This document shows positions 52,693 through 63,226 of a stretch of DNA of 64,000 nucleotides, one piece after another. Location of the stretch: NCBI RefSeq assembly GCF_023898315.1, contig NC_064622.1, positions 358,155,234 to 358,219,233 of the forward strand, read 5' to 3'. The position numbers and the translations under genes were made by a program. Positions within the stretch are counted from its first letter, which is position 1; every line of letters starts with the position of its first letter. Under the pieces are notes generated by a model. It had not been told where the DNA came from and made no database searches. It saw only the letters and a program-made list of their open reading frames with translations. Origin of the DNA: Schistocerca nitens (Eukaryota; Arthropoda; Insecta; Orthoptera; Acrididae).

Positions 52693-53000
52693 GCTCTCAG
52701 TTTTATTCCTTTAATGCATCATACATTTAAACTGCATTACTGGGCATTTCCGTCCTCTGGCCATTTTGAAATGTATGATACTGGTGATGTGTGTGTCACA
52801 TTAAAAAAATTTTTTTTTCATGTTGTAACATTCGACATATGTATGTGTGGAAACGTTCCTTTCCCTACATAACACGAAACGCATTTTTGGAATGTGACAC
52901 ACACATCACCAATATCATAATTTGAAAGTGGCCTAAGGCCTAAAGTGGTCATTAATGTGGTTTACATGCATGGCGCATCAAACGAATAAAGCTGACAGCA
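52693..53000. repeat. inverted repeat (fold-back)
   Basis: About 110-bp arms: 52693-52805 contains ATACTGGTGATGTGTGTGTC and 52893-53000 contains GACACACACATCACCAATAT, with further pairing outward. The centre is T-rich. No ORF. Family unknown. Confidence 0.6.
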
Positions 53001-53325
53001 TGTAGTGGTTGAAATGTTCCATCATTCAGACGATGTATTGAGATTGTGGACCCGTACACACGAAGTCACTGTAATGTACTTTATTTGCATTCCTGCAACT
53101 AGCCACTAAGCCACCCTGGAACCCCGTCGATCCAAGTTCTCCCTGCCGCCCCAGTCTACTTTAAATACACACGAACAGAATTGCCGAAGCTCTCCATGTT
53201 CTGCAATAGCACTTTAGCATCGAACGTAAACGGTGGATCCAGCCTGAAACCAGGTGCAGGTACTTATACAAATGAAATGACCCAATTTCAGAGACTTTAC
53301 TGGTCTCATACTGATATGACTTTAT

Positions 53326-53524
53326 GTATAGAGCCTGAACCGGTGAGTGAAAATTTGTACAGATTTGGATAGAGGGAGGAGGCGTGCCAGGGTAGTCGGT
53401 GTAGTTGTGTTAGCTGATGTGCCAGGGTGGCTTAGTGGCTAACGCACCAGCCTAGTAAGCACGAGACCCGGGTTCTGATCCCGGCCTTGGTACAAATTTT
53501 CACTCGCCGCTTCAGCCTGTATAC
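53326..53524. mobile_element. tRNA-Thr-like hairpin repeat
   Basis: 35-bp inverted ends (53326-53360 and 53490-53524, few mismatches) enclose a tRNA-like segment at about 53420-53492 with GGTGGCTTAGTGGCTAACG (D-arm-like), loop CTAGTAA (anticodon AGT by position) and GGGTTCTGATCCCGG (T arm). The T-arm consensus TTCGA is altered. It is a retroposon-like repeat, not a tRNA gene. Confidence 0.55.
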
Positions 53525-53530
53525 ATAAAA

Positions 53531-53742
53531 ATGGTTCAAATGGCTCTGAGCACTATGGGACTCAACTGCTGTGGTCATAAGTCCCCTAGAACTTAGAACT
53601 ACTTAAACCTAACTAACCTAAGGACAGCACACAACACCCAGCCATCACGAGGCAGAGAAAATCCCTGACCCCGCCGGGAATCGAACCCGGGAACCCGGGC
53701 GTGGGAAGCGAGAACGCTACCGCACGACCACGAGATGCGGGC
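53531..53742 (-). mobile_element. SINE, variant with glycine-tRNA-like head, full length
   Basis: Minus-strand copy with the usual body but a head whose loop TTCCCAC would give anticodon CCC. B box: GGGTTCGATTCCCGGCGG. A perfect 15-bp TSD, CCTGTATACATAAAA, lies at 53516-53530 and 53743-53757. It inserted at the edge of the Thr-like hairpin. Confidence 0.9.
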
Positions 53743-53757
53743 CCTGTATACATAAAA

Positions 53758-54473
53758 ACAGTTGGGAAGTGAGAAGACTGAAGAGTGGTTGAATGATAGC
53801 AGCAGAGGAAGACACGTATGACTGACGGAGATGCACAGATGCTCTTTGTACATGATACTGCAAAGATAACGTAAAATACATTACAGTAGAACTGGAAGCC
53901 AACTGTAGCCTGCAGAAGCTGTGGGTCATTGTTTCAGAATAGTTGCGCTATTTTAAATCTCTGCAAGAGCCCTCAGCCTCTTAATGGTATCAAATAGCAT
54001 TGGCGGAGCTCGTGGCTGCTAACAAAGCAAAATGCTGGATGGGAAAATAAGTGGACGTCGTTAGCGGCAATTGGCAACCCTTGAGACAGTAGGCTGGCTT
54101 TATTTCCACGTACTCGGGTCGCGTTCTCCGTGTGGTGACCAGAGGAACGTCCAATTGACCTCCTATTCTCTGTGATGTACCTCCAGGAACTCAGGAGTAA
54201 GCGACAAAAATCAGTGTGCGTCAGCGTCTATGTGTGTGCTTGCTTGAGTGGATGAAAAGTGTGTGGGATGTGGGTGTGTGTATGTGTGATTTCTCGTCAT
54301 CATCATTACGCAAAAATTATGTTACCTGACACCTCTTGAAGCATTCTATTGCTTTTGTTGCTTTATGTCGTAGTTTTTCAACTCCAAATAACAATCCAAA
54401 CTTCGAAGAATCTTCTCCGATGTTCGATGTAATCTACTATACACCAGAATTCGTTTACTAATTATGCTATTTT
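53758..54473. other. spacer, nothing recognised
   Basis: GT-rich simple sequence around 54210-54290. No gene. Confidence 0.35.
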
Positions 54474-54484
54474 CCTTTCGTTTG

Positions 54485-54686
54485 GCCGGCCGAAGTGGCC
54501 GTGCGTTTAAAGGCGCTGCAGTCTGGAACCGCAAGACCGCTACGGTCGCAGGTTCGAATCCTGCCTCGGGCATGGATGTTTGTGATGTCCTTAGGTTAGT
54601 TAGGTTTAACTAGTTCTAAGTTCTAGGGGACTAATGACCTCAGCAGTTGAGTCCCATAGTGCTCAGAGCCATTTGAACCATTTGAA
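54485..54686 (+). mobile_element. SINE, Ser/Leu-tRNA-like head
   Basis: Plus-strand full-length copy with a perfect 11-bp TSD, CCTTTCGTTTG, at 54474-54484 and 54687-54697. Confidence 0.9.
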
Positions 54687-54697
54687 CCTTTCGTTTG

Positions 54698-55454
54698 TGG
54701 GATCGGCTTTCTCATTGTGAGAGGGGAAACTTAATAGGATACGTAGAGCAGAGCTGTGATAAACTTCGAATCTGTCTGCCGTCAGTACCACTCATTAAAC
54801 TGTCGCCGAGTGGCCCAGAACTTCCATATGGCGTTCAAAAATAATAAATGCAAATCTTGTCACCTAAAATATACTTAACCTCTTCCAAAAGCCATCACTT
54901 TCTATTTAAAATATTCTGTCAATACATTGTCTGTCTCCTGGGCTGGTAAAAATAAAATGTAGCACATGGCCGAAATAAGCTTTGTCAGATAATGAATCAG
55001 TACGTTACTTTCTATTACCATAAAACTTTATGCGAATAAACATCGGCTCTCGCTAACTTTAACATTTCTTCTCTTGGAAGTTAAACTAACAAAGCCTCCC
55101 GGTAATAGCTACACTAAAATTATCCAATTCCGGTAACACAAAGTTGCGTGTTCATGATATGAGTTTCACGGGAAAAACGGGGACAATACGTGATCGTTAA
55201 CCTAGGAACGATGGCCTTCAGTGCTTATCGGCTTGTGACGAGGTATCCGACAGCGCGGTCCGTCTTCAAAGTCGCACACATTCTCCCTCTGATCATTCGC
55301 TGCATGAAAAAAAAATGCAGCCTGTAGTCACACAAGAGACATGCATGTAATTCAAAACACCATGAAATGTGTCGAATACACATTTGGTCGGTTCTGCGTA
55401 AAATGAGTGGTACGAATATGTTTGCAACTACCGTTGTTGATGCACAGCCACTGA
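54698..55454. other. spacer, nothing recognised
   Basis: AT-rich; no feature recognised. Confidence 0.35.
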
Positions 55455-55590
55455 CTCGTAATGTCTGCCACTGGAGTTCGGAGATTACCCCCGAGACGCT
55501 TTTTGGCTTACTAAATGAACAAGTAACGAAACACGCCGCTCTTCTTTGGCTCATTTGTATCTGCACTACTATTCCTATCGGGTAAAGGTG
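55455..55590 (-). pseudogene. LINE C-terminal fragment
   Basis: The minus frame reads IQMSQRRAACFVTCSFSKPK and SGVISELQWQTL. This fits the 'QRRAARFVxxxxS..SVxxMLxxLxWxSL' region at the end of CR1/Jockey-type LINE proteins. No other domain is present. Compare 43016-43200. Confidence 0.5.
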
Positions 55591-55599
55591 CGAGGCTGA

Positions 55600-56315
55600 C
55601 TAGCATTACTCAAAAATCGGTGGAACGAGGGTTTTATAAGCTACCTCTTTCGTGGGTATTCGGAAGAATAAAACTTTGGGAATGGGGTTTACAATTAGAA
55701 GTTATGAAATACTGGCCTGTCCTATCCTCGCAGCATGGAGGTGGCGTCCCACGTGCCATTAAATATTCAAGGGTCATTGAGTAGCATGTCGTAAATTGTG
55801 TGCCCGTTTCTATTCATCCGATTACAGCGCCATTTGTGGCGAACCGAAGAAAATGCTTCAGACAAAACGTTTGTAGATTTTGCAATAATCTGCAATAAAA
55901 TACGGTGGTTCCCATTCCAATTGAAGATTTCAAACTTGCCTCCCGCCACCCACGCACAGGGTGGGGGGACGAGTGTGTTATCATTGGATATCCCCCTCCG
56001 AGACAAACAAATTAGAATTATAACGTTTTTTGATCCGATGTGTAGTTTCGGGATATTTCAATGCCTTCAATTAAAATGAACACCCTGTCTACTTTTAGGG
56101 TTCCATAGCTCAAACGGTAGAAAAGAAACACTTATAATATCGTGGTCCGCCTGTCTGTTTTTACGTATGTGTGTCTGACTGTTAAGAACTTCTCCTCTCA
56201 GCAACGGGCAGACGTATGAGGTTGAAATATATGTCACATATATGGTCTCTTGGTGATGTAAAATTTTAAAGCTTCTATGTCAGTTAGATACGGCCATTTA
56301 TGTCACACATTTTGA
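55600..56315. other. spacer with possible old repeat tail
   Basis: 55640-56090 ends AATGAACACCCTGT, a motif seen at element ends in insects, but no terminal partner was found. No gene. Confidence 0.3.
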
Positions 56316-56317
56316 TA

Positions 56318-57431
56318 CGAGGCGTGTTTTTTAAGTAAGTGCCGTTCTGAAATTAAAAAAAGACGTCCTAAGATATCTCAATAATTTTATTTTTACGTAA
56401 AAGCCTGTACCTTAATCTACTTTTCTACATAATTTCCGACAATATTGAGGCACTTGTCATAACGTTGTACCAGTTTTTGAATACCCTCCTCATAGAAGTC
56501 TGCCGCCTGACTTGTTAACCACTGCATCACCACTGTTTTGACTTCGTCATCGTCTTGAAGACGCTGACCGCCTAGGTGTTTCTTCAAGTGCAGGAGCAGA
56601 TGGTAGTCACTGGGCGCAAGATCGGGGCTGTACGGAGGATGATCTAGAGTTTCCCATCGAAAAGATGTGATGAGATTTTTGGTCTGATTCACCCATTGTC
56701 TTGCAAGTGCATTGTCTTGCAGCAAAACGATGCCCTTGCTCAAATTCCACAGACTGTTGCTTTGATTCTGGTGTGACGTAGGCCACCCATGTTTCATCGT
56801 CCGTAACAATTTGGCTTAAGAAATCATCACCGTCGTTGTGGTACCGCTCAAGGAAAGTCAATGCACTGTCTAAACGTTTGGTTTTGTGCACATCCGTCAA
56901 CATTTTCGGTACCCAACGTGCATACAATTTTCGGTAGTTCAAGTGCTCGGTCACAATTCCATACAAAACACTAAGAGAAACATTACTATTTCCTCCTTGT
57001 GGGATGACTTTCCTAAAGTCTCTGTTTTCTCCCACCTTATTGTCCACTTCCTGCACCAAACTTTCATTAACGACCGAAGGACGCCCACTCCGTTGTTCAT
57101 CATGCACATTTGTGCGGCCATCTTTAAATGCTCTCACCCACTTTCTTACCATTCGATCACTCATAATGTTTTCTCCGTAAACTGCAAAGATCTCACGATG
57201 AATATCGATCGCTTTTAGGTCTTTAGCACTGAAAAATCTTATGACAGCCCGTACTTCACAGTCGGCGGGACTCACGAGTGTCGGAGGCACGTAAACAAGG
57301 AAGAATCAGACTGTAATGGCGTTAGTGCGTAGATTAAGGTACAGGCTTTCATGTAAAAATAAAATTATTGAGATATCTTAGCACGTCTTTTTTTAATTTC
57401 AAAGCGGTACTTACTTAAAAAACACGCCTCG
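56318..57431 (-). mobile_element. mariner with ~104-bp terminal inverted repeats
   Basis: Flanked by TA (56316-56317, 57432-57433). The ends start CGAGGCGTGTTTTTTAAGTA and pair over about 104 bp with few mismatches. 1,114 bp, shorter than usual because of an internal deletion in the transposase. Confidence 0.92.
56417..57290 (-). pseudogene. mariner transposase, internally deleted
   Basis: From 57290: MPPTLVSPADCEVRAVIRFF, two HTH segments with GRTNVHDEQRSGRPSVVNES, LYARWVPKMLTDVHKTKRLD, then VTDDETWVAYVTPESKQQS (first catalytic aspartate). It jumps, with a frameshift near 56740, to KGIVLLQDNALAR (second aspartate) and YSPDLAPSDYHLL (third), ending VGNYVEK at 56417. Roughly 70-80 codons between the first and second catalytic sites are missing. 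The His of DNARPH is also altered. Confidence 0.9.
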
Positions 57432-57559
57432 TATCTTGCAGTATCATTATCGACAACAGGCAAAAACCGTTGAAAATCTCGATTCCCAGGATGGATGAAC
57501 TATCTACATACAAAGTTAAGTTCATACGAACCTCTCGGTGCGTGAGTCCCATTTGCACG

Positions 57560-57760
57560 CCGGCCGCGGTGGTCTCGCGGTTCTAGGCGCGCAGTCCGGA
57601 ACCGTGGGACTGCTACGGTAGCAGGTTCGAATCCTGCCTCGGGCATGGATGTGTGTGGTGTCCTTAGGTTAGTTAGGTTTAAGTAGTTCTAAGTTCTAGG
57701 GGACTGATAACCACAGCAGTTGAGTCCCATAGTGCTCAGAGCCATTTGAACCATTTTGAA
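57560..57760 (+). mobile_element. SINE, Ser/Leu-tRNA-like head
   Basis: Plus-strand full-length copy with a perfect 12-bp TSD, CCCATTTGCACG, at 57548-57559 and 57761-57772. Confidence 0.92.
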
Positions 57761-57772
57761 CCCATTTGCACG

Positions 57773-58984
57773 TACCTGGATCTTTTCTTCTCTTTTATTT
57801 TCTGGCTCCAATTGAGATCAATGCGGACACATACTACTAGACATTACGACGGTGTTATCATATCCAACGATTGAACGCGAATCGTGTAACCGGTCACTAG
57901 TGGGCCTTCTTGCACATTACTGTGCTGTAACTCTTGACACACGGTTGTCTGTTCAAATCCTGATAGCTGAAGAAAATTTCGTCGCCAGTATTTTGTGTGC
58001 AATGCGAGTACAGATTTTCTGATCACCATATTCCAGATTAAATCCAAGACATCTGTTAAGAATGGTCGCTGACCCTGTCGTTTGAGATATCGGGTTCAAA
58101 AATTGTGGGTATCACTAGCATGAGAGTGTCCTTCGGGATGAAGCTCTGTGACCATTGCGCACGGCCTGTATCTCAGATGTGCCTCTGAGCTATCCTTCTC
58201 ACCGCATGAGGGTAATGGGCAGCATAGATTTGCGGCGGAGGTAACGGGTAAGTGCCCGTGGAGCTGCCGGTTAGAGATGGCGAGATAAATCTCGTCACCA
58301 TATTAAACGAGACTGCAGGTAAATACTGATTGAAATTAGGATTGTGTACCCACGAACGTGCAATATTTTTTAGCACTGACTTGATACCGACTACTTGATG
58401 TTTTCGTCATGTTTAGTCGCGTCCGACTGACTGGCTTTGTGCGTTGTGCACGACGCCTATTTACAGATGCACATATTACAGATGATTACAAATTGGTAGC
58501 ACACTTAGCTATTCCATTTCAGATATTAACAAAAAGACGGGAAAATGAAAAGGGACGAAGACACATTAGACAGTGAAGTAAATTTGTTCTACAATTAACT
58601 GTATAGCTAGAAAGTGGCAAAATGTGAGTGGCGTTTACCGGACATCGCCAAATAGTTTCCAGAAAATTAGATCGTCTAATGTGAATTATTAGCAAATTAA
58701 AAAGTTATTTTAGTGAAAGTACACATTTTTGGAAACAGAAACATCGAGACATAAATCTATGGCACTGCATTTTGAACATTTTAAGATTCGAACATTCTGG
58801 AACGCGGAAATTTTGAATACGAATATCACTTGATACATTGAGTTTTCAGAAAAAAAAAGACTGTCTTGAAAAGAGGTGAATCAGGACTTTTAAATGAGCC
58901 ATAGCAGTCTACACCGTTCAGTCACACTAATGAGACCATGTGCCAAAACCCTGAACTACCACTTTTTGCTGTGCGACCACTGCG
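57773..58984. other. spacer, nothing recognised
   Basis: About 1.2 kb, mostly AT-rich. Frames at 57844-58047 and 58173-58376 lack motifs. Confidence 0.35.
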
Positions 58985-59140
58985 AGAGGAAGAGGCTCTG
59001 AGGTTCTGGAATGGTACCGACAGGAGTGTGAAGCCATGACGGCTCCAGTGCTCCTGACGGCTGGGCTAAGTTTCTCGGTTGAGAATCCATGGTGCGAACA
59101 GCCCGATCGAGGTGATTCTACAGATTTTCGATCGAATGTG
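58985..59140 (-). pseudogene. Tc1-like transposase C-terminal relic
   Basis: The minus strand reads approximately NHLDRAVRTMDSQPRNLAQ and GALEPSWLHTPVGTIPE, the same family as 11503-11640 and 21560-21740. Shifted and without a catalytic centre. Confidence 0.5.
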
Positions 59141-59374
59141 TCTCAGTGGATACTGACCAATCAGGGGTGTTATAAATGGCGACAGTAACAGGGTCTGTGA
59201 TCGCTGAGGAGAAGAACAAGAATAGGACATACTCGAATGACGCTATATTAATCCCACCATCTGACCAATGTCTTCATATGTTTCTTCTGACAACACAATT
59301 ATCTTTCATTCAGTGAAATTTTTCCGATAGTGGCCGTATTACGGCAATGAAATTAATGGGTGATGCGACTTCAA

Positions 59375-59460
59375 AATTTGTGCCGGACCGGGGCTCGAAC
59401 CCGGATGCTTCGCTTCTCTACAACGGTTGCCTTAATCACCTAAGGCATCCGGTCACAATT
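59375..59460 (-). mobile_element. tRNA-derived repeat, family C, single arm
   Basis: GTGCCGGACCGGGGCTCGAA on the plus strand is the complement of a T-arm/B-box region. CGGTTGCCTTAATCACC follows, as in the family C hairpins, but no inverted partner was seen. Confidence 0.5.
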
Positions 59461-59575
59461 CTCGGCCGACTTGTCATAAGCCAATATTGCGCCTTTTCCA
59501 GGTACCCGTCGCTCACAGTGCGACTGGTATTCCCGTAAGAGAAATATCCGACAGAAGAGACATCACACACATATA

Positions 59576-60993
59576 CACTCCTGGAAATGGAAAAAAGAAC
59601 ACATTGACACCGGTGTGTCAGACCCACCATACTTGCTCCGGACACTGCGAGAGGGCTGTACAAGCAATGATCACACGCACGTCACAGCGGACACACCAGG
59701 AACCGCGGTGTTGGCCATCGAATGGCGCTAGCTGCGCAGCATTTGTGCACCGCCGCCGTCAGTGTCAGCCAGTTTGCCGTGGCATACGGAGCTCCATCGC
59801 AGTCTTTAACACTGGTAGCATGCCGCGACAGCGTGGACGTGAACCGTATGTGCAGTTGACGGACTTTGAGCGAGGGCGTATAGTGGGCATGCGGGAGGCC
59901 GGGTGGACGTACCGCCGAATTGCTCAACACGTGGGGCGTGAGGTCTCCACAGTACATCGATGTTGTCGCCAGTGGTCGGCGGAAGGTGCACGTGCCCGTC
60001 GACCTGGGGCCGGACCGCAGCGACGCACGGATGCACGCCAAGACCGTAGGATCCTACGCAGTGCCGTAGGGGACCGCACCGCCACTTCCCAGCAAATTAG
60101 GGACACTGTTGCTCCTGGGGTATCGGCGAGGACCATTCGCAACCGTCTCCATGAAGCTGGGCTACGGTCCCGCACACCGTTAGGCCGTCTTCCGCTCACG
60201 CCCCAACATCGTGCAGCCCGCCTCCAGTGGTGTCGCGACAGGCGTGAATGGAGGGACGAATGGAGACGTGTCGTCTTCAGCGATGAGAGTCGCTTCTGCC
60301 TTGGTGCCAATGATGGTCGTATGCGTGTTTGGCGCCGTGCAGGTGAGCGCCACAATCAGGACTGCATACGACCGAGGCACACAGGGCCAACATCCGGCAT
60401 CATGGTGTGGGGAGCGATCTCCTACACTGGCCGTACACCACTGGTGATCGTCGAGGGGACACTGAATAGTGCACGGTACATCCAAACCGTCATCGAACCC
60501 ATCGTTCTACCATTCCTAGACCGGCAAGGGAACTTGCTGTTCCAACAGGACAATGCACGTCCGCATGTATCCCGTGCCACCCAACGTGCTCTAGAAGGTG
60601 TAAGTCAACTACCCTGGCCAGCAAGATCTCCGGATCTGTCCCCCATTGAGCATGTTTGGGACTGGATGAAGCGTCGTCTCACGCGGTCTGCACGTCCAGC
60701 ACGAACGCTGGTCCAACTGAGGCGCCAGGTGGAAATGGCATGGCAAGCCGTTCCACAGGACTACATCCAGCATCTCTACGATCGTCTCCATGGGAGAATA
60801 GCAGCCTGCATTGCTGCGAAAGGTGGATATACACTGTACTAGTGCCGACATTGTGCATGCTCTGTTGCCTGTGTCTATGTGCCTGTGGTTCTGTGTGATC
60901 ATGTGATGTATCTGACCCCAGGAATGTGTCAATAAAGTTTCCCCTTCCTGGGACAATGAATTCACGGTGTTCTTGTTTCAATTTCCAGGAGTG
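59576..60993 (+). mobile_element. Tc1-like element (DD32E), intact copy 2
   Basis: Flanked by TA (59574-59575, 60994-60995). 1,418 bp in the same orientation as 39320-40741. By eye the copies differ by about eleven substitutions and one 4-bp indel near 60894. Terminal repeats (~27 bp, two mismatches) start CACTCCTGGAAATGG. Confidence 0.95.
59820..60842 (+). CDS. Tc1-like transposase, intact (second copy)
   Basis: 340 codons, no stops, start at the ATG of MPRQRGREPYVQLTDF. It differs from the first copy at four residues (an Ala for Thr near residue 72, Arg for His near 86, Ala for Val near 134 and Ser for Pro near 188). All HTH and catalytic motifs (VVFSDESRF, FQQDNARPHVS, SPDLSPIEHVW) are unchanged, with the same 32-residue D-to-E interval. 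The frame is open upstream past the element boundary to 59487, which is fortuitous. Confidence 0.93.
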   Translation: MPRQRGREPYVQLTDFERGRIVGMREAGWTYRRIAQHVGREVSTVHRCCRQWSAEGARARRPGAGPQRRTDARQDRRILRSAVGDRTATSQQIRDTVAPGVSARTIRNRLHEAGLRSRTPLGRLPLTPQHRAARLQWCRDRREWRDEWRRVVFSDESRFCLGANDGRMRVWRRAGERHNQDCIRPRHTGPTSGIMVWGAISYTGRTPLVIVEGTLNSARYIQTVIEPIVLPFLDRQGNLLFQQDNARPHVSRATQRALEGVSQLPWPARSPDLSPIEHVWDWMKRRLTRSARPARTLVQLRRQVEMAWQAVPQDYIQHLYDRLHGRIAACIAAKGGYTLY

Positions 60994-60999
60994 TATATC

Positions 61000-61192
61000 A
61001 AAAAATGGTTCAAATGGCTCTGAGCACTATGGGACTTAACATCTGTGGTCATCAGTCCCCTAGAACTTAGAACTACGTAAACCTAACTAAACTAAGGACA
61101 TCACACTCATCCATGCCTGAGGCAGGATTCGAACCTGCGACCGTAGCAGTCGCGCGGTTCCTGACTGAGCGCCTAGAACCACGGCCGGCCAT
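61000..61192 (-). mobile_element. SINE, Ser/Leu-tRNA-like head
   Basis: Minus-strand copy directly after the right TA of the Tc1-like element. A 7-bp candidate TSD, GTATATC (60993-60999, 61197-61203), is weak. Confidence 0.8.
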
Positions 61193-61196
61193 ATAC

Positions 61197-61450
61197 GTAT
61201 ATCCAACAAATTTTTTTGCAGATGACGGCTTTCGACAGTTGCAAACGACCTTTTTTCAGATCTATAAGTAAACATTAAACTTCTATATAATTTAATATGT
61301 CAAATACAACTTTCATTCAGTGCCTATAAAATACTGAAATAATGAAATTCTCGTACCGAGCTGCTACACAGGAGAACAATGGGTTGTCATTAATATAAAA
61401 TGTGTTCTGTTATAATTACTTCACATAGTCGACTCGAAAATCAGAATGAA
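61197..61450. other. spacer, nothing recognised
   Basis: AT-rich, no feature. Confidence 0.35.
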
Positions 61451-61599
61451 ATACACTGAAGCGCCAAAGCAACTGGTATAGGTATGCGCATTCAAATACA
61501 GAGATATGTAAACAATCAGAATACGGCGTTGCAATCGACAACGCCTTATATAATACAGGAAGCATCTGGCGCAGTTGTTAGATCGGTTACTGCTGCTAA

Positions 61600-63190
61600 A
61601 ATGGCAGGTTGTCAAGATTTAAACTTCCTGGCAGATTAAAACTGTGTGCCGGACCGAGACTCGAACTCGGGACCTTTGCCTTTCGCGGGCAAGTGCTCTG
61701 CCAACTGAGCTACCCAAGCACGACTCACTACCCGTCCTCACAGCACTACTTCTGCCAGTACCTCGTCAGTTGGCAGAGTACTTGCCCGCGAAAGGCAAAG
61801 GTCCCGAGTTCGAGTCTCGGTCCGACACACAGTTATAATCTGCCAGGAAGTTTCATATCAGAGCACACTCCGCTGCAGAGTGAAAATCTCATTCTAGAAA
61901 CATCCCCCAGGCTGTGGCTAAGCCATGTCTCCGCAATATCATTTTTTTCAGGAGGACTAGTTCTGCAAGTTTCGCAGGAGGGCTTCTGTAAAGTTTGGAA
62001 GGTGGGAGACGAGGCACTGGCAGAAGTAGAGCTGTGAGGACGGTCGTGAGTCGTGCTTGGGTAGCTCAGTTGGTAGAGCACTTGCCCGCGAAAGACAAAG
62101 GTCCCGAGTTCGAGTCTCGGTCCGGCACACAGTTTTAATCTGCCAGGAAGTTTCATATCAGCGCACACTCCGCTGTAGAGTGAAAATTTCATTCTATCAA
62201 GATTTAAATGAGTCTGAACGTAGTGTTATAATCGGCGCACGAGCGATGGGACACAGCATGTCCGAGGTAGCAATGAAGAGGGGATTTTCCTGTACGACCA
62301 TTTTATGAGTGTACCGTGAATATCAGGAATCCGGTAAAACATCAAATCTCCGACATCGCTGCGACCGAAAAACATCCTGCTAGAACGGGACCAACGACGA
62401 TTAAAAAGAATCGTTCAACGTGTCAGAAGTGCAACCCTTCCGCAAAATGCTGGGCCGTCACAATGTCAGCTTACGAACCATTCAACGAAACATCATCGAT
62501 ATGGGCTTTCGGAGCCGAATGCCCACTCATGTACCCTTGATGATTGCACGACACAGTTTTACGCCTGGCCTGGGCCCGTCAACAGCAAAATTGGACTGTT
62601 GGTGACTGGAAACATGTTGCCTGGTAAAACGGGTCTCGTTTCAAATTTTATCGAGCGGATGGGCGTGTGGGAGTATGGAGGCAGGCTCACGAATTCATGG
62701 ACCCTGCATGTCAGCAGGGGACTGGTGGAGAATCTGTAATGATGTGGGGCGTATGCAGTTGGAGTGACAGGGGACCCGTGGTACTACATACCAGTCAGAC
62801 AGTTGACACGTATGTGAGCGTCCTGTCTAATCACCTGCACCCATTCACGTCCGTTGTGCATTCCGACGGACTTGGGCAGTTCCAGCAGAACAATGCGACA
62901 CCCCACACATTCAGATTTTCTACAGAGTGGCTCCAGGAGCTCTCTTCTGAGTTTAAACAGTTCCGCTGGTCACCAAACTACCCAGACATGAACATTATTG
63001 AGCATACCTGAGATGCCTTGCAACGTGCTGTTCAGAAGAGATCTCCACCCCCTCGTACTCTTAGGGATTTACGGACAGCCCTGCAGGATTCATGGTGTCA
63101 ATTCCCTCCAGCGCTACTTCAAACATTAGTCGAGTCCATGCCACGTCGTGTTGCGGCAGTTCTGGTTGCTCGCTGGGGCCCTACGCGATA
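61600..63190 (+). pseudogene. Tc1-like transposase, family H copy 2
   Basis: The N-terminal AAKMAGCQDL is cut by the hairpin insertion and resumes with LNESERSVIIGARAMGHSMS, then an HTH block (GRHNVSLRTIQRNIIDMGFR near 62450-62510). The catalytic region reads SVMMWGVCSWSDRGPVVL and FQQNNATPHTF, where the catalytic aspartate of QDNA is asparagine. YPDMNIIEHT keeps the glutamate. There are several frameshifts and stops. Confidence 0.78.
61624..62196. mobile_element. tRNA-derived hairpin retroposon, family A copy 3 (long form)
   Basis: It contains three tRNA-like modules: one minus-oriented at the left (about 61640-61725) and two plus-oriented (about 61762-61830 and 62059-62130), separated by family-specific sequence shared with 30-381. 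A 12-bp TSD, TCAAGATTTAAA, lies at 61612-61623 and 62197-62208. It ends ATTCTA, like the other copies. Confidence 0.9.
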
Positions 63191-63226
63191 TTAGGCAGGT
63201 GTACCAGTTTATTCGGCTCTTCAGTA

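Larger units (their letters stand above)
61454..63226 (+). mobile_element. Tc1-like element, family H copy 2
   Basis: The left end, CACTGAAGCGCCAAAGCAAC, follows TA at 61452-61453. The right end near 63226 is mutated (GGCTCTTCAGTA). It contains the hairpin retroposon 61624-62196; without it the element is about 1.19 kb. Homologous to 48758-50129 in the opposite orientation. Confidence 0.8.

Noticed and set aside
53420-53492. Possible tRNA-Thr(AGU) gene
   Set aside because: The T-loop consensus is changed, the anticodon stem is poor, and the segment sits between 35-bp inverted ends as part of a hairpin repeat.
62059-62130. Possible tRNA gene (GTAGCTCAGTTGGTAGAGC start)
   Set aside because: It repeats several times in the window, the position before the anticodon is not T, and it is followed by the retroposon tail.
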